From Pandoraea sp. ASV26 (GTDB lineage Bacteria; Pseudomonadota; Gammaproteobacteria; Burkholderiales; Burkholderiaceae), in the NCBI RefSeq assembly GCF_016428915.1, contig NZ_JAELTP010000033.1, forward strand, positions 1-52,441: 52,441 nucleotides of DNA, read 5' to 3'. Made by a program: the position numbers and the translations under genes. Shown here piece after piece: positions 37,064 to 47,489 of the stretch (position 1 is its first letter; every line of letters begins with the position of its first letter). Under the pieces are notes generated by a model that saw nothing but the letters and a program-made list of their open reading frames with translations, was not told the DNA's origin and made no database searches.

Positions 37064-37942
37064 ATGAGCGACTCTTCTACTGACGCAAACTCCCCGACGC
37101 CCCCCGCCGCACCGGCAAAACCGGTCGCTGCACGCCCGGTCTTCATTGTGTCGGACGGCACCGGGATTACGGCCGAAACGTTCGCGCATTCGATCCTCGC
37201 GCAATTCGAGATGCGTTTCCGTCAGATTCGCGTTCCGTTCGTGGATTCCGTCGATAAAGCCTATGAAACGGCACAACGGATCAACGAAATGTATCGGACC
37301 GAGAACGTTCGCCCGATCATTTTCAGCACCCTCGTCGACGCACGGGCCAACGAGATCCTGCGCAATTGCCAGGGCGTGATTCTCGACATGTTCCAGACGT
37401 TCATCGAACCGCTGGAACTGGAGTTGGGCCTCAAGTCGATGCATGCCATCGGCCGCGTCCACCAGAACGCCGATAGCGAGGCGTACAAGAACCGGATCGA
37501 GGCGGTGAACTTCTCGCTTGCACACGACGACGGCCAGTCCAACAAGAATCTGCAAAGTGCTGACGTGATCCTCGTCGGTGTATCGCGCAGCGGCAAGACG
37601 CCGACGACGCTCTATCTCGCCATGCAGTACGGCGTGAAGGCAGCGAACTACCCGTTGATTCCGGAAGACTTCGAGCGCGAAAGACTGCCGTCCACGCTCG
37701 ACCAGTACAAAGAAAAGATCTTCGGGCTTTCCATCGATCCGCAGCGCCTCTCGGAGATTCGCAACGAGCGGCGTCCGGGCAGCAAGTATGCGTCGCTGGA
37801 AAATTGCCGCTACGAGGTCAACGAGGCCGAGGCGATGATGCGCCGTGAGGGCATCAAGTGGCTGTCATCGACGCATAAGTCGATCGAAGAAATTGCCACG
37901 ACCATCCTGCAGGAAATCAAGCTGGAGCGTGACGTCTACTGA
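37064..37942 (+). CDS. ppsR: PEP synthase regulatory protein (bifunctional kinase/pyrophosphorylase)
   Basis: A 292-aa DUF299 protein that inactivates PpsA by ADP-dependent phosphorylation of a Thr and reactivates it with phosphate. The P-loop is GVSRSGKT at about 172-179, and RPVFIVSDGTGITAETFAHS and SKYASLENCRYEV are family marks. Start options are 37064 or 37040; neither has a strong ribosome site, and the leader (SDSSTDANSPTPPAAPAKP) is disordered. It is divergent from its presumed target ppsA, and the target Thr421 is present in PpsA. Confidence 0.95.
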   Translation: MSDSSTDANSPTPPAAPAKPVAARPVFIVSDGTGITAETFAHSILAQFEMRFRQIRVPFVDSVDKAYETAQRINEMYRTENVRPIIFSTLVDARANEILRNCQGVILDMFQTFIEPLELELGLKSMHAIGRVHQNADSEAYKNRIEAVNFSLAHDDGQSNKNLQSADVILVGVSRSGKTPTTLYLAMQYGVKAANYPLIPEDFERERLPSTLDQYKEKIFGLSIDPQRLSEIRNERRPGSKYASLENCRYEVNEAEAMMRREGIKWLSSTHKSIEEIATTILQEIKLERDVY

Positions 37943-37982
37943 CGTCTTCGAGTCGCACGCTTTGCGGCAATGCCGAATGCCA

Positions 37983-38009
37983 AAAGGGACGCCATGAGCG
38001 TCCCTTTTT
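37983..38009. terminator. Terminator between convergent ppsR and RNA methyltransferase genes
   Basis: AAAGGGACGC (37983-37992) and GCGTCCCTTT (37998-38007) form a 10-bp stem with CATGA loop. The plus strand continues TTG after five T; the minus strand reads four T after the stem. It lies about 40 nt past the ppsR stop and can serve both strands. Confidence 0.88.
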
Positions 38010-38038
38010 GTTGGCGTCGTTTGCCATCGCGAGCCTGT

Positions 38039-38818
38039 TCAGGACACGCGTTGACGCACGGCCTCAAACAAACAGATGGCAGCGCAAGCCGCCACATTGA
38101 GCGACTCCATGCCGCCCGGTTGCGGAATGCGAATCGGCGTTTGCACACGCTCGAGCCAATGCGGCGACACGCCGGCACCTTCGTTGCCGAAGACCCAGGC
38201 CACAGGCGTGCGCAGATCCTGCTCGTAGAGCGAAGTGCTCGCCTGCAAACTCGTCGCCAGCAACGGCACCGACAGACGCGGCGCAAGCGAATCCGGCGTG
38301 CAATGCTCCACGATATTCAGCGAGAAATGCGCGCCCATGCCCGCACGCAACACCTTGCTCGACCACGCGAGCGCAGTGCCCGACATGCAATACACGTCAC
38401 GCACACCGGCCGCCGCGGCACTACGAAGAATCGAGCCGACGTTACCCGCGTCTTGCACGGCGTCGAGAATGACGCAGTCCGCCGTTTGCGATGCCGGCAG
38501 ATGCCCGGACGGCATCTCCACGACGAACAGGAGCGGCACACCGTTGACGAGCGTCGACAACGGCTCGAACAACCCATGCGGCAGACACACGCGACGATCC
38601 GCGTCCACCCTCGCCCAGATCTGCGCGACTTCGTCATGCTCAAGCGCCGATTCCGCGGCCACGCAAACGAGTGGCTGCCCCAGCGCGCCGAGATAGGCGT
38701 CAGCCAGATGCACGCCTTCGAGCAGCGTCTGACCGAGCTTGCGTCGCTGTTGGTTCGACTGCGCCAGTTGCTTCAGACGCTTGTAGAACGGATTGTCTTT
38801 GGAACTGATGAGCTTCAT
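38039..38818 (-). CDS. TrmH/SpoU-family RNA 2'-O-methyltransferase
   Basis: A 259-aa SPOUT enzyme. The N-terminal substrate-binding domain starts [18 protein letters not shown]. The knot domain has the three SpoU motifs: [32 protein letters not shown] and [20 protein letters not shown]. Target RNA (23S rRNA or tRNA) cannot be told from sequence. The ATG at 38818 overlaps the rnhB stop (ATGA), making it the last gene of the lpx-rnhB run. Confidence 0.9.
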   Translation of the reverse strand: MKLISSKDNPFYKRLKQLAQSNQQRRKLGQTLLEGVHLADAYLGALGQPLVCVAAESALEHDEVAQIWARVDADRRVCLPHGLFEPLSTLVNGVPLLFVVEMPSGHLPASQTADCVILDAVQDAGNVGSILRSAAAAGVRDVYCMSGTALAWSSKVLRAGMGAHFSLNIVEHCTPDSLAPRLSVPLLATSLQASTSLYEQDLRTPVAWVFGNEGAGVSPHWLERVQTPIRIPQPGGMESLNVAACAAICLFEAVRQRVS

Positions 38819-39564
38819 GACGAACGAGCCACGCGAGAGACGGTAAGCGCGCCGAAGACTTCAAAGGCTTCCCGCACCGGCGCGAACGACTGGCGATGAT
38901 GCGGGCTCGGCCCATGCCGGCGCAGTGCCTCGAGATGCCGCGGCGTGCCATAACCGACGTGTTCGTCGAAACCGTATTGCGGGAAAGCTTCGTGCAACGC
39001 GATCAACTGACGATCACGCGTGACTTTCGCGAGAATCGACGCCGCCGAAATCGCCGGCACCTTGTCGTCGCCCTTGACGATGGCTTCGGCGCGCATGGGC
39101 AGTGTCGGGCAACGATTGCCGTCGATGAGTGCCAGCGTCGGCACACGCGACAGGCCAATCACGGCGCGCTGCATGGCGAGCATCGTCGCATGGAGAATAT
39201 TGAGGGAATCGATCTCCGCCACACTCGCTTCGGCGATGCAATACGCGAGCGAGCGCTCGACGATTTCCTCATAGAGCGCTTCACGACGCTGGGCCGTGAG
39301 CTTCTTGGAATCGGCCAATCCCTTGATCGGACGCGAGGGGTCGAGAATGACGGCAGCCGTCACGACGGGCCCGGCAAGCGGTCCCCGTCCGACCTCGTCC
39401 ACACCACAGGTCAGATCGGCAGGCACGTCGGCGAACAGATCGAGCGCCATCTGCGGCAACGTCGCCTTGGCTGCGCGGCCACGCGGCTTGCTGGCCCCGG
39501 GCGCAACGCTATCGCCCGATGTCACCTTGCGCGTTACGCGGCGCACTTTGACTTCCTCGCTCAT
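38815..39564 (-). CDS. rnhB: Ribonuclease HII
   Basis: A 249-aa enzyme that cleaves RNA in RNA-DNA hybrids and at single ribonucleotides. The metal site is visible: [16 protein letters not shown] (Asp56, Glu57), [11 protein letters not shown] and [10 protein letters not shown]. The first roughly 50 residues ([20 protein letters not shown], Lys/Arg-rich) exceed the usual length; an internal start near Met39 would give a standard length, but the ATG at 39564 overlaps the lpxB stop (ATGA), which supports it. Confidence 0.94.
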   Translation of the reverse strand: MSEEVKVRRVTRKVTSGDSVAPGASKPRGRAAKATLPQMALDLFADVPADLTCGVDEVGRGPLAGPVVTAAVILDPSRPIKGLADSKKLTAQRREALYEEIVERSLAYCIAEASVAEIDSLNILHATMLAMQRAVIGLSRVPTLALIDGNRCPTLPMRAEAIVKGDDKVPAISAASILAKVTRDRQLIALHEAFPQYGFDEHVGYGTPRHLEALRRHGPSPHHRQSFAPVREAFEVFGALTVSRVARSS

Positions 39565-40736
39565 ATCCGCCCTTTCTCGCGCAACACGCGTTCGATCACC
39601 TCAGCCGAGCGCGCGGCCGTGTTCTGGCGAAGTTGCTCGTGGATCTTCGTAAAACGCGCCTGCAAGGACTCACGCAAGGCCGGGTCGGTCAATTGCTTCC
39701 AGACCGCATCGGCGAGCGCTTCCGGGGTCGCGAAATGTTGCAGCAACTCCGGCACGACGAATTCGCCCGACAAGATGTTCGGCAAGCCAACGTACGGCAA
39801 GTACCCCTGACGCTTCATGATCTGCGCCGTCAACCAGGGCACCTTGTACGAGATGACCATTGGCTTCTTGTACAGCGCGGCTTCCAACGTGGCCGTACCG
39901 CTCGCGAGCAACACGCTGTCTGCGGCCTCGAGCGCAAGCGGTGCGCGACCATCGGTCACGCACAGATTGAGGTCGCTGTGGGCGTCGAAGATCGGTTGCA
40001 TCAACGCGCGCAGACGCGGCGTTGCCGCCGGGAGCACAAAGCGAATCGTCGGGTCACGCTTGGCCAGCAAGCGCATCGCCGCGAAAAACACCGGCGCGAG
40101 ACGTTGCACCTCCGACGTCCGGCTGCCCGGGAGGATGGCGACGACCGGGCCATTGCCCTGGAGGCCCAGCTTGGCTCGCGCACCGTCGACATCGGGCACC
40201 ATCGGAATCTTGTCGGCCATCGGATGGCCGACGAACGTCGCGTCGATGCCGGCCCGGTGGTAAATCTCCGGCTCGAACGGGAACAGGCAGAGCATATGAT
40301 CGACGGCGCGCTTGATCTTCTTGATGCGTCCGCCTCGCCACGCCCAGATCGACGGGCTCACGAAATGAATCGTGGGAATGCCCGCTTCACGCAGCTTAAT
40401 TTCGAGATCGAAGTTGAAGTCAGGCGCATCGAAACCGACGAAGGCCAGCGGCTTGTCGGCCAGCCAGCGCTCGCGCAGTTGCTTGCGAATGGAGAGAATC
40501 TCGCGCAGATGCTTGATGACTTCGACATAGCCCATGACGGAGAGCTTGTCGATCGGCCAGTAGGCGTCGAAGTCCTCTTCCGCCATATGCGGACCGCCGA
40601 CACCCGCGTACACGATGTCGGCAGGAAGACTCTGCTTGAGACCGGCAAGCACGTTGCCGGCAATGAGATCGCCGGACAGCTCCCCGGCGACCATCGCCAG
40701 GGTTCGCTGGCCGGCGCCGGGAAGGGTCGGCGGCAT
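39561..40736 (-). CDS. lpxB: Lipid-A-disaccharide synthase
   Basis: A 391-aa glycosyltransferase of family GT19 that joins 2,3-diacyl-GlcN-1-P with UDP-2,3-diacyl-GlcN. Hallmarks are [16 protein letters not shown] near the N-terminus, [12 protein letters not shown] and [20 protein letters not shown], and [14 protein letters not shown] in the second half. It acts at the inner face of the inner membrane. It follows lpxA after 3 nt and overlaps rnhB by 4 nt. Confidence 0.96.
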   Translation of the reverse strand: MPPTLPGAGQRTLAMVAGELSGDLIAGNVLAGLKQSLPADIVYAGVGGPHMAEEDFDAYWPIDKLSVMGYVEVIKHLREILSIRKQLRERWLADKPLAFVGFDAPDFNFDLEIKLREAGIPTIHFVSPSIWAWRGGRIKKIKRAVDHMLCLFPFEPEIYHRAGIDATFVGHPMADKIPMVPDVDGARAKLGLQGNGPVVAILPGSRTSEVQRLAPVFFAAMRLLAKRDPTIRFVLPAATPRLRALMQPIFDAHSDLNLCVTDGRAPLALEAADSVLLASGTATLEAALYKKPMVISYKVPWLTAQIMKRQGYLPYVGLPNILSGEFVVPELLQHFATPEALADAVWKQLTDPALRESLQARFTKIHEQLRQNTAARSAEVIERVLREKGRI

Positions 40737-40739
40737 AGA

Positions 40740-41531
40740 TCAGCGCACGATACCGCGCGTGCTGGCGTTCAGGAAATTGAGCAGCGTACGCACGGCGTCG
40801 GCCACATCAGGCGTGCCAGCGTTGCCAAAGGCTTCGATCTGGACCTTCGCCTCGTCGAGCGTCAACCCGCTCTTGTAAAGCAGCTTATACGCGTGACGCA
40901 GCGCCGTGATGGCATCGGCCGTAAAGTTGCGGCGACGCAAACCCTCGACGTTGATACCGTACGGCACCGCGCGGTCGCCCGACGCAATCACGAACGGTGG
41001 CACGTCCTGCACGAGCACCGAAGCGCCCCCGACCATCGAGTGCGCGCCGATGCGCACAAACTGATGCACACCGGTCATGCCACCAATGATTGCCCAGTCT
41101 TCGACATTCACGTGGCCCGCCAACTGCGCATTGCTCGAGAACACCGTGTGGTTGCCCACGTGGCAATCATGTGCGATGTGCACGTAAGCCATGATCCAGT
41201 TGTCGTTGCCGACGCCGGTCAGGCCACCATCCTGCACCGTACCGGTGTGGATGGTCGTGAACTCGCGGATCGTATTGCGGTCGCCAATGACGAGCTTTGT
41301 CGGCTCGCCGGCGTACTTCATATCCTGTGGACTGCCGCCAATCGACGCGAACGGGCCAATCTTGTTGCCCTCGCCCAGCGTCGTGTGGCCGTCGATGATC
41401 GTATGCGAAAGAATCTGCGTACCGGCGCCGATCGTCACATTCGGCCCGATGATTGCATAGGGACCGACGACGACGTCGTCAGCCAATTGCGCCTTCGAAT
41501 CGACAACTGCGGTGGGATGAATGTTGGTCAT
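40740..41531 (-). CDS. lpxA: UDP-N-acetylglucosamine acyltransferase
   Basis: A 263-aa left-handed beta-helix trimer enzyme, the first step of lipid A synthesis. The hexapeptide repeats run from about 10 to 190, the catalytic His is His121 in [12 protein letters not shown], and the C-terminal helices end the protein. The start at 41531 ([16 protein letters not shown]) matches the family; the frame is open to 41576. Located between fabZ and lpxB on the same strand. Confidence 0.96.
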   Translation of the reverse strand: MTNIHPTAVVDSKAQLADDVVVGPYAIIGPNVTIGAGTQILSHTIIDGHTTLGEGNKIGPFASIGGSPQDMKYAGEPTKLVIGDRNTIREFTTIHTGTVQDGGLTGVGNDNWIMAYVHIAHDCHVGNHTVFSSNAQLAGHVNVEDWAIIGGMTGVHQFVRIGAHSMVGGASVLVQDVPPFVIASGDRAVPYGINVEGLRRRNFTADAITALRHAYKLLYKSGLTLDEAKVQIEAFGNAGTPDVADAVRTLLNFLNASTRGIVR

Positions 41532-41548
41532 GAGCGTCTCAATTCCGG

Positions 41549-42007
41549 TTATTCGCCGTTCTTCTTGACCATGCACATGAACTCGGCTTCCGCCGCGATC
41601 TTGCCGTCTACCAGCGCCTTGCCCTTGAACTTGTAGAAGCCACGGCGCTCGCTCAGGAAATCGACGTCGAGCACGAGCTGGTCGCCCGGCTCGACCGGAC
41701 GCTTGAAGCGAACGCTGTCGATACCCACGAAGTAGTAGAGCGTGTTCTCGTCGTGCACCGCCTCTTCCGAGAACGTGAGCAGCGCAGCGGCTTGTGCCAG
41801 CGCCTCTACGATCAGCACGCCCGGCATCACGGGACGCTGCGGATAATGCCCCGTGAAGTACGGTTCATTGATCGTGACGTTCTTGATGACCTTGATGTTC
41901 TTGTGCGGCTCCAGGCCGATCACGCGGTCTACCATCAGCATCGGATACCGATGCGGCAGCAGCTTCATGATCTTGTGGATGTCGATATTAATAGTGGTCT
42001 CGCTCAT
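41549..42007 (-). CDS. fabZ: 3-hydroxyacyl-ACP dehydratase
   Basis: A 152-aa hot-dog enzyme of fatty acid synthesis. [14 protein letters not shown], the catalytic pair His54 ([13 protein letters not shown]) and Glu68 (VEALAQ) are present. Its start overlaps the lpxD stop (ATGA), so it is coupled to lpxD. The lpxD-fabZ-lpxA-lpxB order places the enzyme that competes with LpxA for hydroxyacyl-ACP in the same operon. Confidence 0.97.
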   Translation of the reverse strand: MSETTINIDIHKIMKLLPHRYPMLMVDRVIGLEPHKNIKVIKNVTINEPYFTGHYPQRPVMPGVLIVEALAQAAALLTFSEEAVHDENTLYYFVGIDSVRFKRPVEPGDQLVLDVDFLSERRGFYKFKGKALVDGKIAAEAEFMCMVKKNGE

Positions 42008-43092
42008 TTATCTTGCAGGTCTTTGACCTTCGCTTCAAGTTGACGCACGCGGTCGCGCATCTTGTCCAGATTGCGCATGATGGCCGCGTTTTTATTCCAT
42101 TCGGCGTTCGGGATAGCGGGAAATGCGCTGGTATAGGTGCCCGGGCCGGGAATCGACTTCGACACGCCCGACTTGGCCGTGACGATGACGCGGTCGCCAA
42201 TCGTCACATGTCCGGCAACGCCCACGGCACCGCCCAACATACAGAACTTCCCGATGGTACTGCTGCCGGCGATGCCCGTACACGCCGCAATGACCGTGTA
42301 AGCGCCAACGCGCACGTTATGTGCGATCTGCACCTGATTATCGATCTTGCAACCACGCTCGATGACCGTATCGGCCATCGCGCCGCGATCGATCGAGGTC
42401 GATGCGCCGATTTCGACGTCGTCTTCGATCACCGCACGCCCCACCTGCGGAATCTTCACCCACTCGCCGCCCGTGGCGGAGAAGTCCGGCGCGAATCCAA
42501 AACCGTCCGAGCCGATCACCGCACCCGCGTGAATCACGCAACGCGCGCCAATGACGCTCGTGTGGTACAGCGTGACGTTCGGGTAGACGAGCACGTCATC
42601 ACCCAAGGTCGTGCCGCGTCCCACGAACACATTTGCCATCAGACGAACCCGCTCGCCCAGACGGACACCCGCCTCGATCACGACATTCGGACCGATGACG
42701 CACGATGCCGGCACGACAGCCGTCGGATCGACAAAAGCGCTCGGATGAACGCCCGCAGGCGTGACGGGAGCTGCGGCTTGTGCGAACAGCTGCGCGACAC
42801 GCGCGAAATACGCATAGGGATTCGGCGCGATGATCCACGCACGCCCTTCATGCGACGGCAGTTTGTCGAAGTCGGCTTTGGAGAGAATCACGGCCGCCGC
42901 GCCCGAGTTGGGCACTTCGGCGAGATAGAGCGGATTGGACAGGAACGCGAGCTGCTTTGCGCCCGCACGATCGAGCGGCGCCAGGCCATCAACCGTGACT
43001 TCACCGTCGCCCACGAGGTCGCCGCCGAAGCGAGCGACCAATTGGGCGAGCGAAACCGACAGCGATCCCGGCATGGAAGACGCGCCCGTCAC
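42004..43092 (-). CDS. lpxD: UDP-3-O-acylglucosamine N-acyltransferase
   Basis: A 362-aa beta-helix enzyme adding the second hydroxyacyl chain to the lipid A precursor. The N-terminal uridine-binding domain has [10 protein letters not shown], and the catalytic His258 lies in [16 protein letters not shown]-terminal helix ([20 protein letters not shown]) closes the chain. The frame starts with GTG at 43092, overlapping the skp stop; an ATG at codon 7 (43074) is nearer the usual start of the family. No strong ribosome site is visible for either. Confidence 0.96.
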   Translation of the reverse strand: MTGASSMPGSLSVSLAQLVARFGGDLVGDGEVTVDGLAPLDRAGAKQLAFLSNPLYLAEVPNSGAAAVILSKADFDKLPSHEGRAWIIAPNPYAYFARVAQLFAQAAAPVTPAGVHPSAFVDPTAVVPASCVIGPNVVIEAGVRLGERVRLMANVFVGRGTTLGDDVLVYPNVTLYHTSVIGARCVIHAGAVIGSDGFGFAPDFSATGGEWVKIPQVGRAVIEDDVEIGASTSIDRGAMADTVIERGCKIDNQVQIAHNVRVGAYTVIAACTGIAGSSTIGKFCMLGGAVGVAGHVTIGDRVIVTAKSGVSKSIPGPGTYTSAFPAIPNAEWNKNAAIMRNLDKMRDRVRQLEAKVKDLQDK

Positions 43093-43625
43093 TTGCCGCC
43101 GGTGCCGCTGCCCGAACTTGCGTTCAGCGTCTTGAGCACCTTGTCGGTAATGTCGATACGCGGACTCACATAGACCGCTTCCTGCACGATCAGATCGTAC
43201 TTCTCTGTCTCGGCAATCTGCTTGATGACACGGTTGGCGCGATCGAGCACTGCGGCGAGCTCTTCGTTACGACGCTGATTCAGGTCTTCACGAAACTCGC
43301 GTTGCTTGCGCTGAAACTCGGTGTCGGCGGCAGCCAGATCCCGCTGACGCTTGGCACGCTCGGCGTCGGACAACGTCGGGTTGTCCTTGTCGAGCTTGTC
43401 CGACATCGCCTTCAGACGTTGCGCCATCGCCTGCAAATCCGAGTCCCGCTTGGAGAACTCGGCTTCGAGCTTGGCTTGTGCGGCCTTGGCCGGTGCCGAA
43501 TCGCGCAGAATGCGATCGGAATTGACAGCGGCGATGCGCGCATCCTGAGCCATGGCGGCAAAAGCCGCACCAGCCAGCAACGCCGCGGCGACGCCGCGAA
43601 GGCAATGCTTACGGATACCGTTCAA
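43089..43625 (-). CDS. skp: Skp/OmpH periplasmic chaperone
   Basis: A 178-aa chaperone for outer membrane proteins. A signal peptide ([16 protein letters not shown]) is followed by [20 protein letters not shown] and a long coiled-coil tentacle region of charged residues (45-140). The only start that keeps the signal's n-region is a TTG at 43625, with AAAGGGG 8 nt upstream. It sits between bamA and lpxD, as in most proteobacteria. Confidence 0.93.
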   Translation of the reverse strand: MNGIRKHCLRGVAAALLAGAAFAAMAQDARIAAVNSDRILRDSAPAKAAQAKLEAEFSKRDSDLQAMAQRLKAMSDKLDKDNPTLSDAERAKRQRDLAAADTEFQRKQREFREDLNQRRNEELAAVLDRANRVIKQIAETEKYDLIVQEAVYVSPRIDITDKVLKTLNASSGSGTGGK

Positions 43626-43678
43626 TGTATTACCCCTTTACAACGATGAAACGTTCGGAACCGGTCGTTTGCGCGCCG

Positions 43679-45982
43679 TTAGAACGACGTACCGACCTGG
43701 AACTGGAATTTCTGGTACTGATCGCCCGTCTTCTTGACGAGCGGGAAGCCCATCGAGAGCTTGAGCGGGCCAATCGGTGAAATCCACGACAGGCCGAAAC
43801 CGTAAGAATAGCGCAGGTTATTGAAGGTAATCGCCTGGCCGTTATCGAACACGTTACCGCCGTCCATGAACGTGAAGATACGCAGCGTGCGGTCATAACC
43901 GGTGCCCGGCAGCGGGAACGTCAGTTCCACGTTACCGATCAGCTTCGAAGCACCCCCCAACGGTTCACCGTTGGTGTCCTTCGGACCCAGCGAACTCGGT
44001 TCAAAGCCACGCACCGAACCGATACCACCGGCGAAGTAGTTCTTGAAAATCGGGAACGGCTGACCGCCCATCCCGTGGCCGTAGCCGACTTCGCCGTTAA
44101 GTGCGAGCGTGAAGCCGCGGCTCACCGGGTAGTAGTACTGATGCTGATAGTAGGCGCGGAAGTACTTGGTCGTTCCGATCGGCGTACCGACTTCAATGTT
44201 CGCCTGCTGATAGTGACCGCGGTTCGGGATCAGAGCGCTGTCACGCGAATCGCGCGACCAGCCCACGGTCAGCGGATAGTTGTTGCTGACGTAGCCGAAC
44301 TGGTTGGCATAGTCGATATAGCGTTGCGGCGTCGTGCCATCGCTCGTCAGGTGCAGACGCGTCTGTTCAAAGCCGATGCCGAAGAACACCGTATCGACTT
44401 CAGAGAACGGCACACCGAACTTCAGGTTACCGCCCAGCGTGTTGATACGGAAATCCGAATCGCTCGTCAGCAACAGCGGCTGATACGTGCGGTAGTAGAC
44501 GTCCGTGATGCGGCTCACGCCATCGACCGTGAAGTACGGGTCGACCTGCGTGACGGCCAACGTACGATAGGTCTTACCGGTGTTCACGTTCACCGAGAGC
44601 GACGTGCCCGAACCGAACACGTTGTCCTGGCTGATACCGGCTTGCAGCACCACCTTATCGGTCGACGAGAAACCCGCACCGACGTTGATCGTACCGGTCG
44701 GCTTTTCTTCGACCTTCACCTGAAGGTCGACCTGGTCGTTCGAACCGGCCACCGGCTCGGTCGTCACGTTCACGTCGGTGAAGTAGCCCAGACGGTTGAT
44801 ACGATCCTGCGACAGTTTCAAGCGGTCGGCGTCATACCACGAGCTTTCGAGCTGACGCAGTTCGCGACGGATCACCTCGTCACGCGTACGCGAGTTGCCC
44901 ACGATGTTGATCTTGCGAACGTACACGCGACGGCCCGGATCGATCGTCAGCGTAAGCGCCACCGTGTGGTTGTTGCGGTCGATCGTCGGCTGGGCGTTCA
45001 CGTTGGCGAACGCGAAGCCATAGTTACCGAGCAGATCGGAAATCGCCTTCGTGCTGGCTTGCAGCTTGGCCGCCGAGAACGTATCGCCGGCCTTCAGTTG
45101 AATGAGCTTCTGAACGTCGTCCTGCTTGCCCAGCATCTCGCCGGTGAGCTTGACGTCCGAGACCTTGTACGGCTCGCCTTCATGCAGATTGATCGTCAGG
45201 AACATCTCGTCCTTGTCCGGCGTGATCGAGACGTCGGTGGAGTCGATGTTGAATTCCAGATAACCGCGGTTCAGATAGAACGAACGCAGCTTTTCCAGAT
45301 CGCCCGTGAGCTTGTCCTTCGAATAGAGGTCGTTCTTCGAATACCACGACAGCCAGTTCGGCGTACCGAGCTCCATTTCCGCCATCAGATCCGACGACGA
45401 GAACGCCTTGTTGCCGACGAAGTTGATCTGCTGGATCGTGGCCTTCGGGCCTTCGGTCACCGCAAACTGGATACCCACGCGATTACGCTCGAGCGGCGTG
45501 ATCGTCGTCTTCACCTCGGCAGCGTAGTAACCGCGCGTGAGGTATTGACGCTTGAGTTCCTGCTCCGACTTGTCGAGCAGGTTGCGGTCGAAGGTGCGGC
45601 CTTCGGTCAGGCCGACCGAGCGCAATGCTTTCTTCAGACCGTCTTTGTCGAATTCCTTGATGCCGAGGAAGTCGATGGAAGCAATCGCGGGACGCTCGTT
45701 GACATGCACCACCAGCACGCTGCCTTGCGCTTCAACGCTAACGTCCGAGAACAGGCCCGTTGCATAAAGGGCACGAATTGCTTCGGTGCCCTTATCGTCG
45801 TTGAACTTGTCGCCCGGTTTGACCGGCAAGTACGAGAACACCGTACCGGGTTCAATGCGCTGCAAGCCCTCCACTCGGATATCCTTGACCACAAACGGCT
45901 CGACGGCGCGTGCCAGGAAACTGTGTGCCGCCAGAACCGCAATCACCAGGGTCTTCGGAACAAGGTGGTATTTATTCGACAA
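43679..45982 (-). CDS. bamA: Outer membrane protein assembly factor BamA
   Basis: A 767-aa beta-barrel insertase. The signal peptide ends near SFLARA, five POTRA domains run from about 25 to 420 (the first opens VVKDIRVEGLQRIEPGTVFS), and the C-terminal 16-stranded barrel carries the L6 motif GSVRGFEP and ends in FQVGTSF with a terminal Phe. The start appears to be TTG at 45982 with GGGGAAG about 6 nt before it; a later GTG would shorten the signal peptide. Cluster position rseP-bamA-skp-lpxD is classic. Confidence 0.95.
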   Translation of the reverse strand: MSNKYHLVPKTLVIAVLAAHSFLARAVEPFVVKDIRVEGLQRIEPGTVFSYLPVKPGDKFNDDKGTEAIRALYATGLFSDVSVEAQGSVLVVHVNERPAIASIDFLGIKEFDKDGLKKALRSVGLTEGRTFDRNLLDKSEQELKRQYLTRGYYAAEVKTTITPLERNRVGIQFAVTEGPKATIQQINFVGNKAFSSSDLMAEMELGTPNWLSWYSKNDLYSKDKLTGDLEKLRSFYLNRGYLEFNIDSTDVSITPDKDEMFLTINLHEGEPYKVSDVKLTGEMLGKQDDVQKLIQLKAGDTFSAAKLQASTKAISDLLGNYGFAFANVNAQPTIDRNNHTVALTLTIDPGRRVYVRKINIVGNSRTRDEVIRRELRQLESSWYDADRLKLSQDRINRLGYFTDVNVTTEPVAGSNDQVDLQVKVEEKPTGTINVGAGFSSTDKVVLQAGISQDNVFGSGTSLSVNVNTGKTYRTLAVTQVDPYFTVDGVSRITDVYYRTYQPLLLTSDSDFRINTLGGNLKFGVPFSEVDTVFFGIGFEQTRLHLTSDGTTPQRYIDYANQFGYVSNNYPLTVGWSRDSRDSALIPNRGHYQQANIEVGTPIGTTKYFRAYYQHQYYYPVSRGFTLALNGEVGYGHGMGGQPFPIFKNYFAGGIGSVRGFEPSSLGPKDTNGEPLGGASKLIGNVELTFPLPGTGYDRTLRIFTFMDGGNVFDNGQAITFNNLRYSYGFGLSWISPIGPLKLSMGFPLVKKTGDQYQKFQFQVGTSF

Positions 45983-46053
45983 CTTGCTTCCCCAAGAAAC
46001 AATTGAATCGTAAAAACTCGGATTTGCCTGCGACGGCAGGCTCGTGACGCTGT

Positions 46054-47445
46054 CTAGTGCAGCAACTTCGACAGGTCATTGAAAAGTGCTACGGCAGAGA
46101 GCGCAAGGATGCAAACGATGCCCACTCGTTGCAGCGCGCCCTGCCACCGCTCGGAAACAGCCCGACCGGTAATCGCTTCGACCGCATAATATAACAGATA
46201 GCCACCGTCCAAAACTGGAATTGGTAACAGATTCAATACGCCCAGGCTGATGCTGACAAGGGCGAGAAAGGCCACGAAATAATCCAGCCCCAATCTGGCA
46301 GACCGACCCGCATAGTCCGCAATCGTCACCGGCCCGCTCAGATTCTTCAGCGATGCCTGCCCGGTGATCATCTTCCCAAACATCCTCACACTGAACGCGG
46401 TGACGTCCCACGTACGCTGCGCCCCACGGCCGATCGCATCCAGCAATCCGTACCGCACGGTCACCGTATCGACCTGACTGGCCAGTGCGGCACCGATCTT
46501 GCCCACGCGCGCGCCGCCCGCGTCAGCCGGATCGACCTCCGCACTCGGCGTCAGTGTCAGGTTGCTCAGCGCGCCGTCGCGCCGTACCGTCAGAGTGATC
46601 GGCTTGCCTGGGTGCGCACGCACGGCGTCTACGAGCGCTTTCGCCGAACCGATCGGACTACCGTCGATCGCGGTGATCTCGTCACCTACGCGCAGTCCGG
46701 CAATGCCTGCCGCGCCGCCCGCCATCAACTGGCCTACCTTGACCCGTGCCGATGGCACGAGCCCCAGCCGCTGCATGAAGTCTTGCTCGCCGTCGGCATC
46801 GAAATGCTGACCGGCCGCGTCCAGCATGTATTCGGCACGTCCCTCGCGGGTGCGCGCCACGAGCGTGACGCGCTGGCCGTCGATCATCGGATCGACCAGA
46901 CGCCAACGAAGGTCTTCCCAGGAACGCACGGGCACCTCGTCGCCGACCGCTTCATCGGGACTGCTGCCGTTCTCGCGCACGCCGGTAATCACCTCTCCAC
47001 CTGACATGCCCGCACGTGCGGCCAGGGTACCGGCCGCCGGGGGTGCGATACGCGCGATGGGCTCGGTCACGCCGGCCAGATTCAGGCCAGCATAGAGCGC
47101 GATAGCAAGAAGGAAGTTCGCGACCGGACCGGCCGCAACGATGGCGAAGCGCTTGTAGACGGACTGGCGATTGAACGCGCGCGCCCGATCCTCCGGGGCA
47201 ACGACCTGTGTCTCGTCACGCTCGTCGAGCATCCGGACGTAGCCGCCAAGCGGCAACGCGCAAACGGTCCACTCCGTGCGATCGCGACCCATCGTCCACT
47301 TGAGCAGCGGCAGTCCGAAGCCGACCGAGAAACGCAGAACCTTGACGCCGCACAGTCGCGCAACCGTGTAATGGCCCAACTCATGGAACACCACCAGCAC
47401 GCCAATGGCGACGGCAAACGCAAGCAACGTGGTCAGCAGAGTCAT
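46054..47445 (-). CDS. rseP: RseP-type site-2 zinc metalloprotease
   Basis: A 463-aa intramembrane protease that completes cleavage of anti-sigma factors in the envelope stress response. The zinc motif HELGH is at 21-25 (His21, Glu22, His25) in the first helix, two PDZ domains fill the periplasmic part (about 115-310), and the third zinc ligand is in PIPVLDGGYLL near the end. It lies between dxr and bamA on the same strand. Confidence 0.95.
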   Translation of the reverse strand: MTLLTTLLAFAVAIGVLVVFHELGHYTVARLCGVKVLRFSVGFGLPLLKWTMGRDRTEWTVCALPLGGYVRMLDERDETQVVAPEDRARAFNRQSVYKRFAIVAAGPVANFLLAIALYAGLNLAGVTEPIARIAPPAAGTLAARAGMSGGEVITGVRENGSSPDEAVGDEVPVRSWEDLRWRLVDPMIDGQRVTLVARTREGRAEYMLDAAGQHFDADGEQDFMQRLGLVPSARVKVGQLMAGGAAGIAGLRVGDEITAIDGSPIGSAKALVDAVRAHPGKPITLTVRRDGALSNLTLTPSAEVDPADAGGARVGKIGAALASQVDTVTVRYGLLDAIGRGAQRTWDVTAFSVRMFGKMITGQASLKNLSGPVTIADYAGRSARLGLDYFVAFLALVSISLGVLNLLPIPVLDGGYLLYYAVEAITGRAVSERWQGALQRVGIVCILALSAVALFNDLSKLLH

Positions 47446-47489
47446 GAGCGAATTCGAGCCCCGGGGACGTTACAACATGGACGTCGGCG

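Noticed and set aside
39633-41636. 667-codon open frame on the plus strand opposite lpxB and lpxA.
   Set aside because: It crosses two clearly recognised genes on the other strand and has no domain signal.
44075-46006. 643-codon open frame on the plus strand opposite bamA.
   Set aside because: Codon-phase artefact of bamA; Arg/Val/Ala-rich without motifs.
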